From: Sulfobacillus harzensis
GTDB lineage: Bacteria > Bacillota > Sulfobacillia > Sulfobacillales > Sulfobacillaceae
DNA length: 64,000 nucleotides
NCBI RefSeq assembly: GCF_012933365.1
Contig: NZ_JABBVZ010000002.1
Coordinates: forward strand, 1-64,000
Direction of reading: 5' to 3'
The first letter of the stretch is position 1, and each line of letters begins with the position of its first letter. The notes under the pieces are model-generated. The model saw nothing but the letters and a program-made list of their open reading frames with translations, had not been told where the DNA came from and did not search any database. Made by a program: the position numbers and the translations under genes. Below, piece after piece: positions 1 to 8,627 of this stretch.

Positions 1-39
1 AACGAATGGTGGCGAATTACTGGACGAGGTGGTGGGAAT

Positions 40-360
40 TTACCGGAATGGGTGGTGGATTAGGTCCGGAATCCGCAAGATAGTGGAGAACCCCGCATCG
101 TATTTCTGGATCGTATTTTGAACATACGCTATTTCGGCGGCGGAGAGGCCCTGTGCCTTGAGGGCCGCATTGCTGTCCGTCACGTAACCTGTGGTCGTAT
201 TGACGATCTCGGTATTGCGGGCCGCCTCGGCGGCCTGAGCCATCTGCGCCGATGTGAGTGTTCCGGTTGTTGTCTGGGCAAAGGCAGTCGCCCCGACCAA
301 CGGCACGACCAAGCCAACCCCTATCGTCAAAATTTTGTGGAGTCTTCCGCGGTTACTCAC
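40..360 (-). CDS. small secreted protein, unknown function
   Basis: About 106 residues. The N-terminus has basic residues, a hydrophobic stretch (ILTIGVGLVVPLVGATAFA) and a likely signal-peptidase site after AFA, so the mature part (about 80 residues, Thr/Ala rich, no Cys) is probably outside the membrane. A GTG at 369 is possible, but it lies inside the GGAGGTG ribosome site; the GTG at 360 sits 8 bases after GGAGG and is the better start. I do not recognise a family. It is a single gene reading leftward off the window edge, with no partner visible. Confidence 0.6.
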   Translation of the reverse strand: MSNRGRLHKILTIGVGLVVPLVGATAFAQTTTGTLTSAQMAQAAEAARNTEIVNTTTGYVTDSNAALKAQGLSAAEIAYVQNTIQKYDAGFSTILRIPDLIHHPFR

Positions 361-369
361 CTGTGACAC

Positions 370-663
370 CTCCTATTATTTTGGACAAAGCATGGCAGAC
401 ACTCGCCGTAAGAAATAGGGGTGAGAACAAAAATCAGCCGGATGACAACCGGATGACATGAGATTAGCTATTCGAATTTCTTGGAACGCTTCGGGGTCAC
501 GCGACGACATGGTGGACCACCATCACAGTTCATTGAAATTATGTCCACGACGGGCATGATGATCTCGTCTTCCACGACTCGACGGTCCTAAGGTCCCGAA
601 AATCTGCGCAAAACGGCGTCCGGAAAATCTACGAAGCGTGGGACAACCTCTCCAACCTGCCCC
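370..663. other. intergenic stretch without a recognisable gene
   Basis: About 290 bases between the small secreted protein and the membrane glycosyltransferase operon. No ORF with a ribosome site and no convincing hairpin plus T-run was seen. It should hold the promoter of the leftward secreted-protein gene and the end of the glycosyltransferase transcript. Confidence 0.4.
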
Positions 664-2271
664 TTATGGCGCATCGGGAAGAATGGCATAAAGACGATAT
701 GCTGTTCCCGGAAAGGTGGCAATCAACTTGGTCCATGGCACCTTGCCCGCCCAAAGCCCAGGGTAGGTGCGATTGATGGCGTTTAATTTTCCAGTCCCTG
801 ATGGCTCGGGCACGAGGAATGCGTTAACCTGCCCGAGCGGATTGAGAAGGGCCGATTGGAAGTTCAAGTCAGCCGTTATGACGAATTGGTTCGGGTTTTT
901 GACGTAGGGAACAACATCAAATGAGGTAAACGTATCGATTAACACTTTGAGATGTGGATGCGCATTGATATAGCGTGAAATTTGCTCGTCTTGGACAAAA
1001 GGATGAACTCTCTGTCCATGCACAATATCGCTGACGTATGCGTAATCGCCGTTCCCCCATACGGGATTTCGAAGCGCACGCCACGTGGTCCAATTGCCGA
1101 CTATAAGCAACCCCGTCGCAAGGACCACAGCAAAGATTCGAAATCGCTTCCCGATGTCTTGCACTGACAGCGCCACTAAAACAAAACCAAAGGGAATATA
1201 GTACAGAAAAAACCGTGCCCAATCTGCCGAACGCCCCAGGTACAACAGAATCACCTGCAACATTGGCGCACCCGCAGCCGCCCCAATGAGCGGAAGACCC
1301 GCTCTACGCGAACCGCTGAGTTGCCCAATCAATGCGCCAAGAATGCCAAAGATAACGGGCACGAACAGGAACGTCCAGTGCACTGAGACCTGTATCGCAT
1401 TCCATAAATGGGCCCTAGCAAAACGTGTCAGGGCATTTTCATAGACTCCAGTTAAAGTTTGGGAAGCGTTCCCGTAGGGGGACAGCAAAAAATACAAGGG
1501 ATTTTTCATGATGAGCCAGTTGGTAAACATCCAAATGCCCGCCATGTAGACGATCGGGAGTTCAAAGACGAGCAACATGCCCTCTATATACGCCCGCGAA
1601 CGGCCTCGACGGACCAGGGCCCCAATGAGCCCCAAACCCGCGAAAGCTGCCACCGGCACCGCTTCATAGCGCAACAGAAACCCGACGGCCAGCCAAATGC
1701 CGGAGCGCGCCAAGTCAGAGACAGCGTCCGTCTCGAAATAGGCTAGCAATCCTTCGGTCATGCCTAAGAGCGCAGCCGCCAACATCCCATCGGTCATCCC
1801 ATTGGCCCCGTACCATAAGATCATGGGATTTAATGCGTAAATCACGGTCCACGTCCAACGCAGCCATCGCGGTACGCGAAGCCAGTGCAAGGCGCGGTAC
1901 AGATTCGCTAATCCAATCCCATAAAACGCCGCGCTAACGATGTTGCCGGCAAATCCTTGAACGACTAAGGAAGGCCACCACCGGTGAAGCAGTGTCAATG
2001 GCACCTCCAGGAGGCTGGGCAGTGGATTCCAGACAAAGCCAATTGCTGCAAAGTGCGGATGGGGCCTCAAAAAAACATAGTAAGCGCTCAGGACGCGTGA
2101 AAACGCGTCACCAACGATGATTCCATTGGAAAAGAGGGTATGATGCGCTACCACCAGGGCCGCGACAAAACCACTGACGCCCAAATACCAGGGATCTCGG
2201 GTCGGCCTCCTTGGGTCAATGAGGACTGGATCTGATAAGAGGTCCCGTAATTCCGTGCTGACGGCGCTCAT
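664..2271 (-). CDS. polytopic membrane protein, GT-C/ArnT-like glycosyltransferase
   Basis: 535 residues with about ten hydrophobic segments. Near residue 55 an Asp in an extracytoplasmic-type loop (GDAFSRVLSAYYVF) is followed by a PHPHFAAIGFVWNPLPS segment, a layout seen in GT-C glycosyltransferases that use lipid-linked sugars. The C-terminal 130 residues are soluble. The ATG overlaps the stop of the upstream glycosyltransferase by 4 bases (ATGA), so the two are translationally coupled. Likely role: moving sugar onto a lipid carrier, polymer or protein at the outer membrane face. The family call is from fold-like features only; the substrate is unknown. Confidence 0.6.
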   Translation of the reverse strand: MSAVSTELRDLLSDPVLIDPRRPTRDPWYLGVSGFVAALVVAHHTLFSNGIIVGDAFSRVLSAYYVFLRPHPHFAAIGFVWNPLPSLLEVPLTLLHRWWPSLVVQGFAGNIVSAAFYGIGLANLYRALHWLRVPRWLRWTWTVIYALNPMILWYGANGMTDGMLAAALLGMTEGLLAYFETDAVSDLARSGIWLAVGFLLRYEAVPVAAFAGLGLIGALVRRGRSRAYIEGMLLVFELPIVYMAGIWMFTNWLIMKNPLYFLLSPYGNASQTLTGVYENALTRFARAHLWNAIQVSVHWTFLFVPVIFGILGALIGQLSGSRRAGLPLIGAAAGAPMLQVILLYLGRSADWARFFLYYIPFGFVLVALSVQDIGKRFRIFAVVLATGLLIVGNWTTWRALRNPVWGNGDYAYVSDIVHGQRVHPFVQDEQISRYINAHPHLKVLIDTFTSFDVVPYVKNPNQFVITADLNFQSALLNPLGQVNAFLVPEPSGTGKLNAINRTYPGLWAGKVPWTKLIATFPGTAYRLYAILPDAP

Positions 2272-4454
2272 CCGACCTGCCTCTCATGCGGCATTTTCGC
2301 GTCGGTGAGGCCATGCACGGTTTTTTCCCAGTACGACGGCCGAGTGAACAATTGTAAAAAGCCCTTCCACCCGGCAATGGACATAAAGGTCCAATACACG
2401 GGGTTTAAGGTGGCATATTTGGACAAGTCCCAGTCGCGACGCGTCGCCAGTCCAGTCACATTGGTGTACATGAAAGCAAAGTTCCCGAACACTAAATTCA
2501 AAAATGCCGCATAGTACACCCAAGCGGGAAACAGGGCGTGGGCAAAGGGAACGCCCAAAAGAAACCATACCGTGGTCATTCCCCAGAGAAAGGGATTGAT
2601 GAGAAAGGTGAAGGGAGTACCGAAGATGACCGACTGAAAAGCCATCATCCCGCCCCACCCCAACTCCTTGACCAACCGACGGGGATGACGCATGTGCACG
2701 ATCCAGGTTTGGATATAGCCTTTCACCCAACGGGATCGCTGCCGAATCCAATTGACAAAATCGGAATTGGCCTCTTCCCAGGTTGTTGAATCCATCACCA
2801 CGGTACGGTATCCGAGACGCGCCAATCGGATACCGAGGTCGGCGTCTTCGGTGACGTTAAAAGGGTCCCACGCCCCGATCTCTTTCAGCACCGACACACG
2901 AAAGTGGTTGGACGTGCCCCCCAACGGGATGGGCAAATTGCGAGCAAACAACGCCGGCAGCAGCTGGTCAAACCACATCGCGTACTCGCTGGTAAACCAA
3001 CGCGTTAGGATATTCTGCGTTTGGTTGTAATATGAAAGTTTGGCTTGTACGCAAGCCACCCGCTCGTCGCTCACCCGAAAGACTTCAATCGCTTTGAGCA
3101 GTTGATCCGGATCAGGAGCATCCTCGGCATCAAATATTACGACGAAATCGCCGCGAGCCTGCCAGAACCCATAGTTGCATGCCTTAGGCTTCGTTCGCGG
3201 CATTGAGGTTGGTACAATCACGATCTGAATGAAGTTCGGTAAGTGGGCAGCTCTCGCCGCCTCCATGGTATCCAAATCGTCGGCCTCAAGCAGAAACTTG
3301 ACATCAAGAAGATGCTTGGGATAACGGAGTTCGGAAATGGATTGGGCGATCTTCGGAAGCACCGCTGCCTCTTTGTATAACGGAACCAAGATCGTATAGA
3401 TAGGGAGTTGGTCCTCGCTCAGCGCCCCCGACAGGCTCACCGGGCGAACAATGCTGTACGGCTTTTCTTTGGCCGAAACAAACATAAGCCATAGACGATA
3501 CACGGTGTTCAACGCATAGAGGACTTCCACCACGGCATTCAAGAAGGTGAGGGTGACAAGCCAATTTTTAATCATAAAGAGCACGAAAGCTGTAGTGGCG
3601 GCAAGAGAAACCGTTTTTTGACGCCGGGACAAGAGATAATCGGCTGACTGGTCCGGTCGCTTCACCAATATCTGTTCGCGGCTGCGGGTCGCATGCCGGT
3701 TTCCATAGTAGCGCGAGTAGGTCACCAGCACATCCCGGTAGCCGGTCACGTAAACTAGCACCGGACAACCGAGGGAATCCACCAGTGTATTCACAACATC
3801 CGGACGCCACGGGTCCACCATGGCAATCCCGACCTGATTGGAAGACTGAAAAATGGGAACCACCGCATTTCTGAGCCAAAAGGCCTCGTCCATGGCATCC
3901 CAAACGTCTGGCGGAGCGGTCAGCCCGCTGCTTGCCAGTTCCACCAGCGGCAGACCGCTTTGTAATGCGAGCGCTTCGGCCACATCCCAAAAGTTGGCCA
4001 TGTTGAAGCTGGTCAAGACCTCGCCCAACCGAGCACCCATTGCCGCTTGCATTTCCAACGCTTCCACCAATTGGTCGGCGTGGACTTTGCTTTGCTGCAG
4101 CAAGATGCCCCCCAATTGCCGGTCTACCAGGCGATCGGTTAGTCCATAAACCCGGTCAAATGCGAGTGTGAGTTCCCATTCCTGAACGAGAAACGCCTTG
4201 ACGGGGATTCCCAAAGATTGGAGCCACATCACGGAATCCCTATTTTTCGGGTCCTCCAAGCCGACCCAAAGCCGGTCCTCCGGCTTTGCCAGCGGAATCA
4301 CCCGATGTTTTACTAAAGCGTCCCGCTCGAAGTTCATTACCAGACTGCGATCCACGGGGTCAACCAACCCCCCATCAGCGGTATGATAGGGGATGAGTGA
4401 GACATGGCCTTCAATGTGGATGTCGAAACTCCCTGACGCGACCTGTGCGTTCAT
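2268..4454 (-). CDS. processive GT2 glycosyltransferase with N-terminal MshEN-type cyclic-di-GMP region
   Basis: 728 residues. Residues 30-105 and 160-250 resemble the N-terminal domain of GspE/PilB-type ATPases. Between them are two 24-residue segments (113-136 and 142-165) separated by exactly 5 residues, each with LG near the start and L-x-x-Q at the end, the layout of the MshEN cyclic-di-GMP receptor; the second begins R142-L143-G144. After two membrane segments (about 284-327) comes a GT2 core with D392-D393, DAED 442-445, TED 535-537 and QRSRW 572-576, the set found in cellulose-synthase-like and NrfB-like enzymes, then more membrane segments. It has no ATPase. Inference: a polysaccharide synthase switched by cyclic-di-GMP. 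It is coupled by ATGA overlaps on both sides. Confidence 0.8.
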   Translation of the reverse strand: MNAQVASGSFDIHIEGHVSLIPYHTADGGLVDPVDRSLVMNFERDALVKHRVIPLAKPEDRLWVGLEDPKNRDSVMWLQSLGIPVKAFLVQEWELTLAFDRVYGLTDRLVDRQLGGILLQQSKVHADQLVEALEMQAAMGARLGEVLTSFNMANFWDVAEALALQSGLPLVELASSGLTAPPDVWDAMDEAFWLRNAVVPIFQSSNQVGIAMVDPWRPDVVNTLVDSLGCPVLVYVTGYRDVLVTYSRYYGNRHATRSREQILVKRPDQSADYLLSRRQKTVSLAATTAFVLFMIKNWLVTLTFLNAVVEVLYALNTVYRLWLMFVSAKEKPYSIVRPVSLSGALSEDQLPIYTILVPLYKEAAVLPKIAQSISELRYPKHLLDVKFLLEADDLDTMEAARAAHLPNFIQIVIVPTSMPRTKPKACNYGFWQARGDFVVIFDAEDAPDPDQLLKAIEVFRVSDERVACVQAKLSYYNQTQNILTRWFTSEYAMWFDQLLPALFARNLPIPLGGTSNHFRVSVLKEIGAWDPFNVTEDADLGIRLARLGYRTVVMDSTTWEEANSDFVNWIRQRSRWVKGYIQTWIVHMRHPRRLVKELGWGGMMAFQSVIFGTPFTFLINPFLWGMTTVWFLLGVPFAHALFPAWVYYAAFLNLVFGNFAFMYTNVTGLATRRDWDLSKYATLNPVYWTFMSIAGWKGFLQLFTRPSYWEKTVHGLTDAKMPHERQVG

Positions 4455-4636
4455 GACCGTTTACCTTCCTGCTGATGGCGCCTAAGCCGTCGCAGCGAGA
4501 AGATATAGAGAACCGGCACAATCGCCATCAGGGCCAAGGGCACGGTGAAAAAGACCCAATAGCCAACGTCCATCAGGGCAGACGCCACCAGCACCAGGGC
4601 TGCCACCGAAACTAAAGTGGAGATGGTCTTAATCAT
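4451..4636 (-). CDS. small two-segment membrane protein
   Basis: 61 residues: two hydrophobic helices (about 5-24 and 28-46) and a basic tail (RRLRRHQQEGKR) that should face the cytoplasm. It overlaps both neighbours by 4 bases (ATGA), so it is made with the DivIVA-like protein and the glycosyltransferase. It is probably an accessory subunit of the synthase. No family recognised. Confidence 0.65.
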   Translation of the reverse strand: MIKTISTLVSVAALVLVASALMDVGYWVFFTVPLALMAIVPVLYIFSLRRLRRHQQEGKRS

Positions 4637-5097
4637 AGGCTTGGGCCCTTAAGCGAAACATAGATGGTATCCTTCTCCTGTCTGACCTGGGTGACCTCTT
4701 CCCGCATTTGAAGCCACTCAAGCAACAATCCGCGATGGCTAACGTACCCGTCGACTCGATAGAAGCCATCACGAAATACCTGAAAGCGAATGGATAAGGC
4801 ATCAACCTGTTTCAGTTCATCGACCAAATCCACCACGTCAGCGAGATGCGCAAGCGGACCAATGAGAAGGGTCACGGTTGAGGAAGGGACTCCATCATCG
4901 CGGGTGAGTTCGCCAATTGTGCGGCGCAACGACGCGATGGTGACCTGGTCGACCTCACGCGCTTGCATCAATTGGGACACTTGGGTGCGAAGAGCATCAA
5001 TCTCGCGAGCTTGGTCGTCGCGTTGTTTTTCCAGTCGTTCGATTGCGGCGTCGACGTCGGCTCGTCGGTATCCTAGGAAGTCCCGACCGAATTCCAT
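4633..5097 (-). CDS. DivIVA-like coiled-coil protein
   Basis: 154 residues when started at the ATG at 5097, which follows AAGGAG by 7 bases; two upstream ATGs lack a site. The first 60 residues (FGRDFLGYRRADVDAAIERL, then a Glu/Arg-rich heptad region) resemble the DivIVA/GpsB lipid-binding and coiled-coil start, where a GY-x-x-x-x-V turn is typical. The last 90 residues look like a small alpha/beta domain of unknown type. It is the first gene of the leftward operon. Inference: it may localise the glycosyltransferase at curved membrane or the pole. Confidence 0.6.
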   Translation of the reverse strand: MEFGRDFLGYRRADVDAAIERLEKQRDDQAREIDALRTQVSQLMQAREVDQVTIASLRRTIGELTRDDGVPSSTVTLLIGPLAHLADVVDLVDELKQVDALSIRFQVFRDGFYRVDGYVSHRGLLLEWLQMREEVTQVRQEKDTIYVSLKGPSL

Positions 5098-5181
5098 TGA
5101 CACTCCTTGGCGAAACATCATACATTAATATGGTAAATCTTATCACTAATTAACGGAATGTGTCGATTGTAGAGGGAAAAT
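5098..5181. promoter_or_regulatory. divergent promoter region of the surface module
   Basis: An 84-base AT-rich gap between the leftward DivIVA-like operon and the rightward exosortase pair. Both transcripts must start here or just inside the genes. No single -35/-10 pair stands out on either strand, so I mark only the region. Confidence 0.4.
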
Positions 5182-5556
5182 ATGGCCACGCGCGCACGCT
5201 GGATTGCATATCCCCTGGGGCTGATTCTATTCATGGGAATTGGTCCGCTTGCGTACGCCGCCCCATCCCCGTCCCCCCCACAAAAGCCTCCACACGTTAG
5301 CGAGCAACAACCCTCAACTTTTGAAAAGGCCCATAAGAAAAGCCCTCCCGGGGGCAAACAAAAGAAAAAGGCCCAAAAGAAAAACGGGACCGGTGACGAT
5401 GGCGACCAAGATAAAGATAAGAATCATGACCATGACGATCCACCGCCGTCAGATGAGCTTCCCGAAGTCCCCTGGGCAACTGGCATCCCGGTGATTATGT
5501 TGGGTTTGCTTGGAGTCTACTTCAAGAAAAAGGCCCCGGGACAGAATGGAATCTAA
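5182..5556 (+). CDS. PEP-CTERM-like secreted protein, probable exosortase substrate
   Basis: 124 residues. Residues 1-26 are a signal peptide (hydrophobic run 9-25, AYA cleavage site). Residues 28-92 are low complexity, rich in Pro, Lys and Asp with no fold expected. The C-terminus has P94-E-V-P97, a membrane segment (98-114, ending MLGLLGVYF) and a basic KKK cluster: the three-part sorting signal of PEP-CTERM proteins. It overlaps the exosortase gene by 11 bases. Known: exosortases cut at such signals. Inference: this is the dedicated substrate and would be left at the surface, possibly glycosylated by the neighbouring enzymes. Confidence 0.7.
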   Translation: MATRARWIAYPLGLILFMGIGPLAYAAPSPSPPQKPPHVSEQQPSTFEKAHKKSPPGGKQKKKAQKKNGTGDDGDQDKDKNHDHDDPPPSDELPEVPWATGIPVIMLGLLGVYFKKKAPGQNGI

Positions 5557-7105
5557 GCGACTGAGTCCCATGATGGTGGGTTTATGGATTTTGTTAGCCA
5601 TTGCCCCTCTGTTTCATGTGTGGTCCACATTAACCACCGATTTCTTAGCTGACAATCCGCTGGCGTATCTGGTATGGATTCCCGTCGTCGCGTTCGCGTG
5701 GGCATTTCTCCGACTCTTATCGATGGCGCCATATCCCGATGATCGCGAGCTGAACAGCATACTGGGCATGACGGGGATAATCTTATTCGGTTTAGTGCTT
5801 GCCCTCGGAAGCTACCACTGGCCGTGGGCCTTCTCCATCGATAACCTGGGCATTTTAATTTGGCCCTTCTGGGCTCTCTCATTGGCGTGGTTTCTCTTTG
5901 GCGTGGGCACCACACGTCGCCTGATCCATCCGCTCGCCTATGTGCTCTTGGCATGGCCGCCATTGTACACCCGCATCGTAGCATGGACGATGCCGGCCCT
6001 AAACCAGCTCGACTTAACGGGAATGCACTGGCTGGACCGGGTTCCCTGGATTCGGCCAGAACATGGCTCCGGTGTCTACCTCGTCCAGAGCGTGCATAGC
6101 TGGATTCCCATACAAATCAGCCAGGTTTGCAGCGGCGCGGATAGCCTTCTAGCTATTCTTTTGTTCCTGCCCGTTGTCCTCGCTTTCTTCCGCGGATCAG
6201 GCATTTGGAAGTTGACCCTGCTCGTGAGCGTTGCCGTCGGGGCCGTGGTTTTGAACTTCCTGAGGCTTCAAATCATTCTTTTCCTGTTGCACGCGACCAA
6301 CGCCAACCTGGCGCTAGGGATTGTGCATCCAATCTTGGGCTTTCTGCTCTTGGCCATGCTATTCACCGCCATGCTGGGGGCCTCGCCTCTGTTTCATCTT
6401 CAGGCCCAGTTCCCCAAATTGACCGCGCACTTGCGACCTCCCCGCCCTGTTCCCCTCGGCATCGCCATCGTGGCGGGGTTTGCGCTGTGGCAGGGGCTGA
6501 CCCCTTTGGGGCAGTGGGGGCCGGGAACCCCGTCGCACCCAGTTGCCGTGGCCACCACCCGCCTTTCAGCTTATCTTCCTCGCATTGCTGGGTTTCATCG
6601 CACCGTAGCCCTTCACCAAAGCGAGGAATCCGTCATGGGTCCCGGATCCGAAACACTGGCCGTCGATTATGCCAATGGCACGAGCGTCATTCTGGCAGAG
6701 GTCTGGCGAACGCAAGACCCTTTGGTCCTCGCAGGCTTAGGAGGACGGAATTGCCTCTTGTTTCACGGTGATCGGGTGCTGAACGCCTCGCCTGTGTCAT
6801 TGTTCCACCATGTTCCAGGCAATGTTTTCGTGGTGGCGGCTCCGACCCCAGCCATCACCCGTCTTGGCCCCGAGTACATTGACGTGGAATACACCGCCTC
6901 CACAGAACTTCGGGATGGCCACCGCTGGTACTTTCGGGTCGAGGTTGCGGGATGGGTATCTTCCAAAACGGTGAGCCAACAAGCCGCTATTCGCGCAGGG
7001 CACCAAGTCCTTGCACACATCCGGGATAAACGCACCACCCTCCCCTTGCTCGCGGTTTTGGAAGTGACCGCTCAGCGTCTCAACCTCACCACGACCAGTG
7101 CCTAA
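5546..7105 (+). CDS. exosortase with C-terminal EpsI-like domain
   Basis: 519 residues from the ATG at 5546; a TTG at 5510 lies deep in the upstream gene and has no site. The first 285 residues form about eight membrane helices carrying the exosortase triad: C195 (QVCSGADSLL), R240 (LNFLRLQ) and H261 (GIVHPILGF). Residues about 335-510 resemble the EpsI domain often fused to or encoded beside exosortases. Role: transpeptidase-like cleavage and sorting of PEP-CTERM proteins at the outer membrane face. Exosortases are best known from Gram-negative exopolysaccharide producers; forms such as XrtG exist in Gram-positives. The adjacent substrate-like gene and glycosyltransferase strengthen the call. 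Confidence 0.82.
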   Translation: MESKRLSPMMVGLWILLAIAPLFHVWSTLTTDFLADNPLAYLVWIPVVAFAWAFLRLLSMAPYPDDRELNSILGMTGIILFGLVLALGSYHWPWAFSIDNLGILIWPFWALSLAWFLFGVGTTRRLIHPLAYVLLAWPPLYTRIVAWTMPALNQLDLTGMHWLDRVPWIRPEHGSGVYLVQSVHSWIPIQISQVCSGADSLLAILLFLPVVLAFFRGSGIWKLTLLVSVAVGAVVLNFLRLQIILFLLHATNANLALGIVHPILGFLLLAMLFTAMLGASPLFHLQAQFPKLTAHLRPPRPVPLGIAIVAGFALWQGLTPLGQWGPGTPSHPVAVATTRLSAYLPRIAGFHRTVALHQSEESVMGPGSETLAVDYANGTSVILAEVWRTQDPLVLAGLGGRNCLLFHGDRVLNASPVSLFHHVPGNVFVVAAPTPAITRLGPEYIDVEYTASTELRDGHRWYFRVEVAGWVSSKTVSQQAAIRAGHQVLAHIRDKRTTLPLLAVLEVTAQRLNLTTTSA

Positions 7106-7234
7106 TGTCGTAAACTTTTTCAAGTGTGAAAAGAGGATTCCTTTCCACCGCGGCGAAGGCTATCCTTATATGATCACATCTTGTATGAATCTCTCTACTC
7201 GAATGCAGCGTCCAATGATTGAATGGAGGTACCC

Positions 7235-8239
7235 TTGGATCCCAATTCGGAGTCGGTTTTGCGTGTTTTCCTTCACCGAAGTCGCCAAGTCATTGAAAAA
7301 CCGACGTTAAAAGAAAAATTAACGGCGATTGCCCAGGCCATTGTGGAAGCTGGCTTGTTCCGGCGTGTTGCCGTGCAACTCTATGCGGAAAGTTATGGCG
7401 AAAAGTTGTTTGGTTGGGCTGGCATCACCGCCGAAGAGGAGCAATGGCTCGAGACGCATGACACCCTGGGTCCTGACGAATATGAGCGGGTGCGACGCTA
7501 TGGAGTGGACTTAGGCAATTTGTACTTCGTGCCCCATGACCGGATTTGGATGGTCCTGGGTGACCCCGATAGTTTTTTGCTGTCTTCCCAGGTGGAGTGG
7601 CAAGGGCCGGGATATTGGCACCCGGACGATATGCTTTACGCCCCGCTCCTAGCGTCTGACAACACGACAATGGGCAATGTGACAGCTGACGACCCACCCG
7701 ACCATCGACTCCCCACGGAGCACACAGCCGCCCTTTTGACCCCATTTCTTGCCATCGCATCCATATTGGTGGAACAATCCTTGGACCGCCGCCGCGATAC
7801 GCTGACGTCATGCTTCAATGGCCCCTTCTTTCGAGACGAAATGGCGACGTTGGAAGCGAGCGGTAATCTCCGGGGCGTGTTGTTTCTTGATATGGATAAT
7901 TTAAAGATGGTAAATGATAGTCAGGGCCATGCCGCCGGTGACCGGTTAATTCAAGACACCGCGCATGGTTTGGGGCAGATAGTGCAGCAAGTGCTGGGAC
8001 GCTCGATGCCTGTGTTTCGCTTGCACGGCGATGAGTTTGCCGTGCTGCTGCGGAGCGGGTCACCGCCGCTAGACCGTATGCTCCCGGAACTAAGAACCCT
8101 TAGGGATGCATATCTTCCCAACATCAGCATTGGGGGCGCTGAATACCAATTAGGGATGTCATTGGCGGAACTCACTCGGCTGGCCGAGCAGAGCATGTAC
8201 CAGGACAAATGGACAAGAAAAGGACTGTGGCCGCAATGA
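7235..8239 (+). CDS. GAF-GGDEF protein, probable diguanylate cyclase
   Basis: 334 residues from the TTG at 7235, which follows GGAGG by 5 bases; the ATG at 7223 overlaps that site. Residues 1-180 look like a GAF-type sensor. Residues 185-334 are a GGDEF domain with metal site D219-M-D, substrate residues N228-D229, GH231 and the late SIGG and AEQSMYQDK motifs. The signature is HGDEF (264-268), with His in place of the first Gly, a change rarely seen in active enzymes, so activity is uncertain. It follows the exosortase gene by 130 bases and could set cyclic-di-GMP for the MshEN glycosyltransferase. Confidence 0.8.
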   Translation: MDPNSESVLRVFLHRSRQVIEKPTLKEKLTAIAQAIVEAGLFRRVAVQLYAESYGEKLFGWAGITAEEEQWLETHDTLGPDEYERVRRYGVDLGNLYFVPHDRIWMVLGDPDSFLLSSQVEWQGPGYWHPDDMLYAPLLASDNTTMGNVTADDPPDHRLPTEHTAALLTPFLAIASILVEQSLDRRRDTLTSCFNGPFFRDEMATLEASGNLRGVLFLDMDNLKMVNDSQGHAAGDRLIQDTAHGLGQIVQQVLGRSMPVFRLHGDEFAVLLRSGSPPLDRMLPELRTLRDAYLPNISIGGAEYQLGMSLAELTRLAEQSMYQDKWTRKGLWPQ

Positions 8240-8610
8240 CCCCGAAAAATGTTGATCACCTAGTCCTCGAAGTGCGGGATATGGAGAAAAGCCTCGCCTT
8301 TTACTGTGGCTTGCTGGGCCTGCCGGCAGAGCGGCTTGATCTATTTCAACAGGGTCAGGCTCCCTTTGTCTCCGTCCGAGCTGGCACCACGCTGGTCGAC
8401 CTATTCCCGTCAGACAATCCTAGCGCCGGACCGCCCCATTTTTGCGTGGAATTTTCGGATCCGATCGAGGAAATCATAGCGGCTCTGAAGGCCCACGGCA
8501 TTGATCCCGGCAAGCCTAAACCACGATTTGGGGCCCGGGGCACGGGGCTTAGCGTCTATGTTTACGATCCTGACGGCCACCAAGTCGAAATTCGCACCTA
8601 TCACGCCTAA
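8236..8610 (+). CDS. VOC/glyoxalase-family protein
   Basis: 124 residues. The VOC fold signatures are clear: VDHLVLEVRDMEKSLAFYCGLLGL at the start and YVYDPDGHQVEIRTY at the end, with likely metal ligands at the early His, a mid Glu (CVEFSD) and the late Glu. The ATG at 8236 overlaps the stop of the diguanylate cyclase gene (ATGA), which decides the start over an ATG at 8209. The reaction is not predictable; family members isomerise or cleave small metabolites or bind drugs. Coupling to a cyclase gene is unusual. Confidence 0.75.
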   Translation: MTPKNVDHLVLEVRDMEKSLAFYCGLLGLPAERLDLFQQGQAPFVSVRAGTTLVDLFPSDNPSAGPPHFCVEFSDPIEEIIAALKAHGIDPGKPKPRFGARGTGLSVYVYDPDGHQVEIRTYHA

Positions 8611-8627
8611 TTCCCGATTAAAAAATT

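Noticed and set aside
6205-6771. 188-codon ORF inside the exosortase gene
   Set aside because: Overlaps the catalytic region of the exosortase in another frame and is Arg/Pro/Ser-rich noise.
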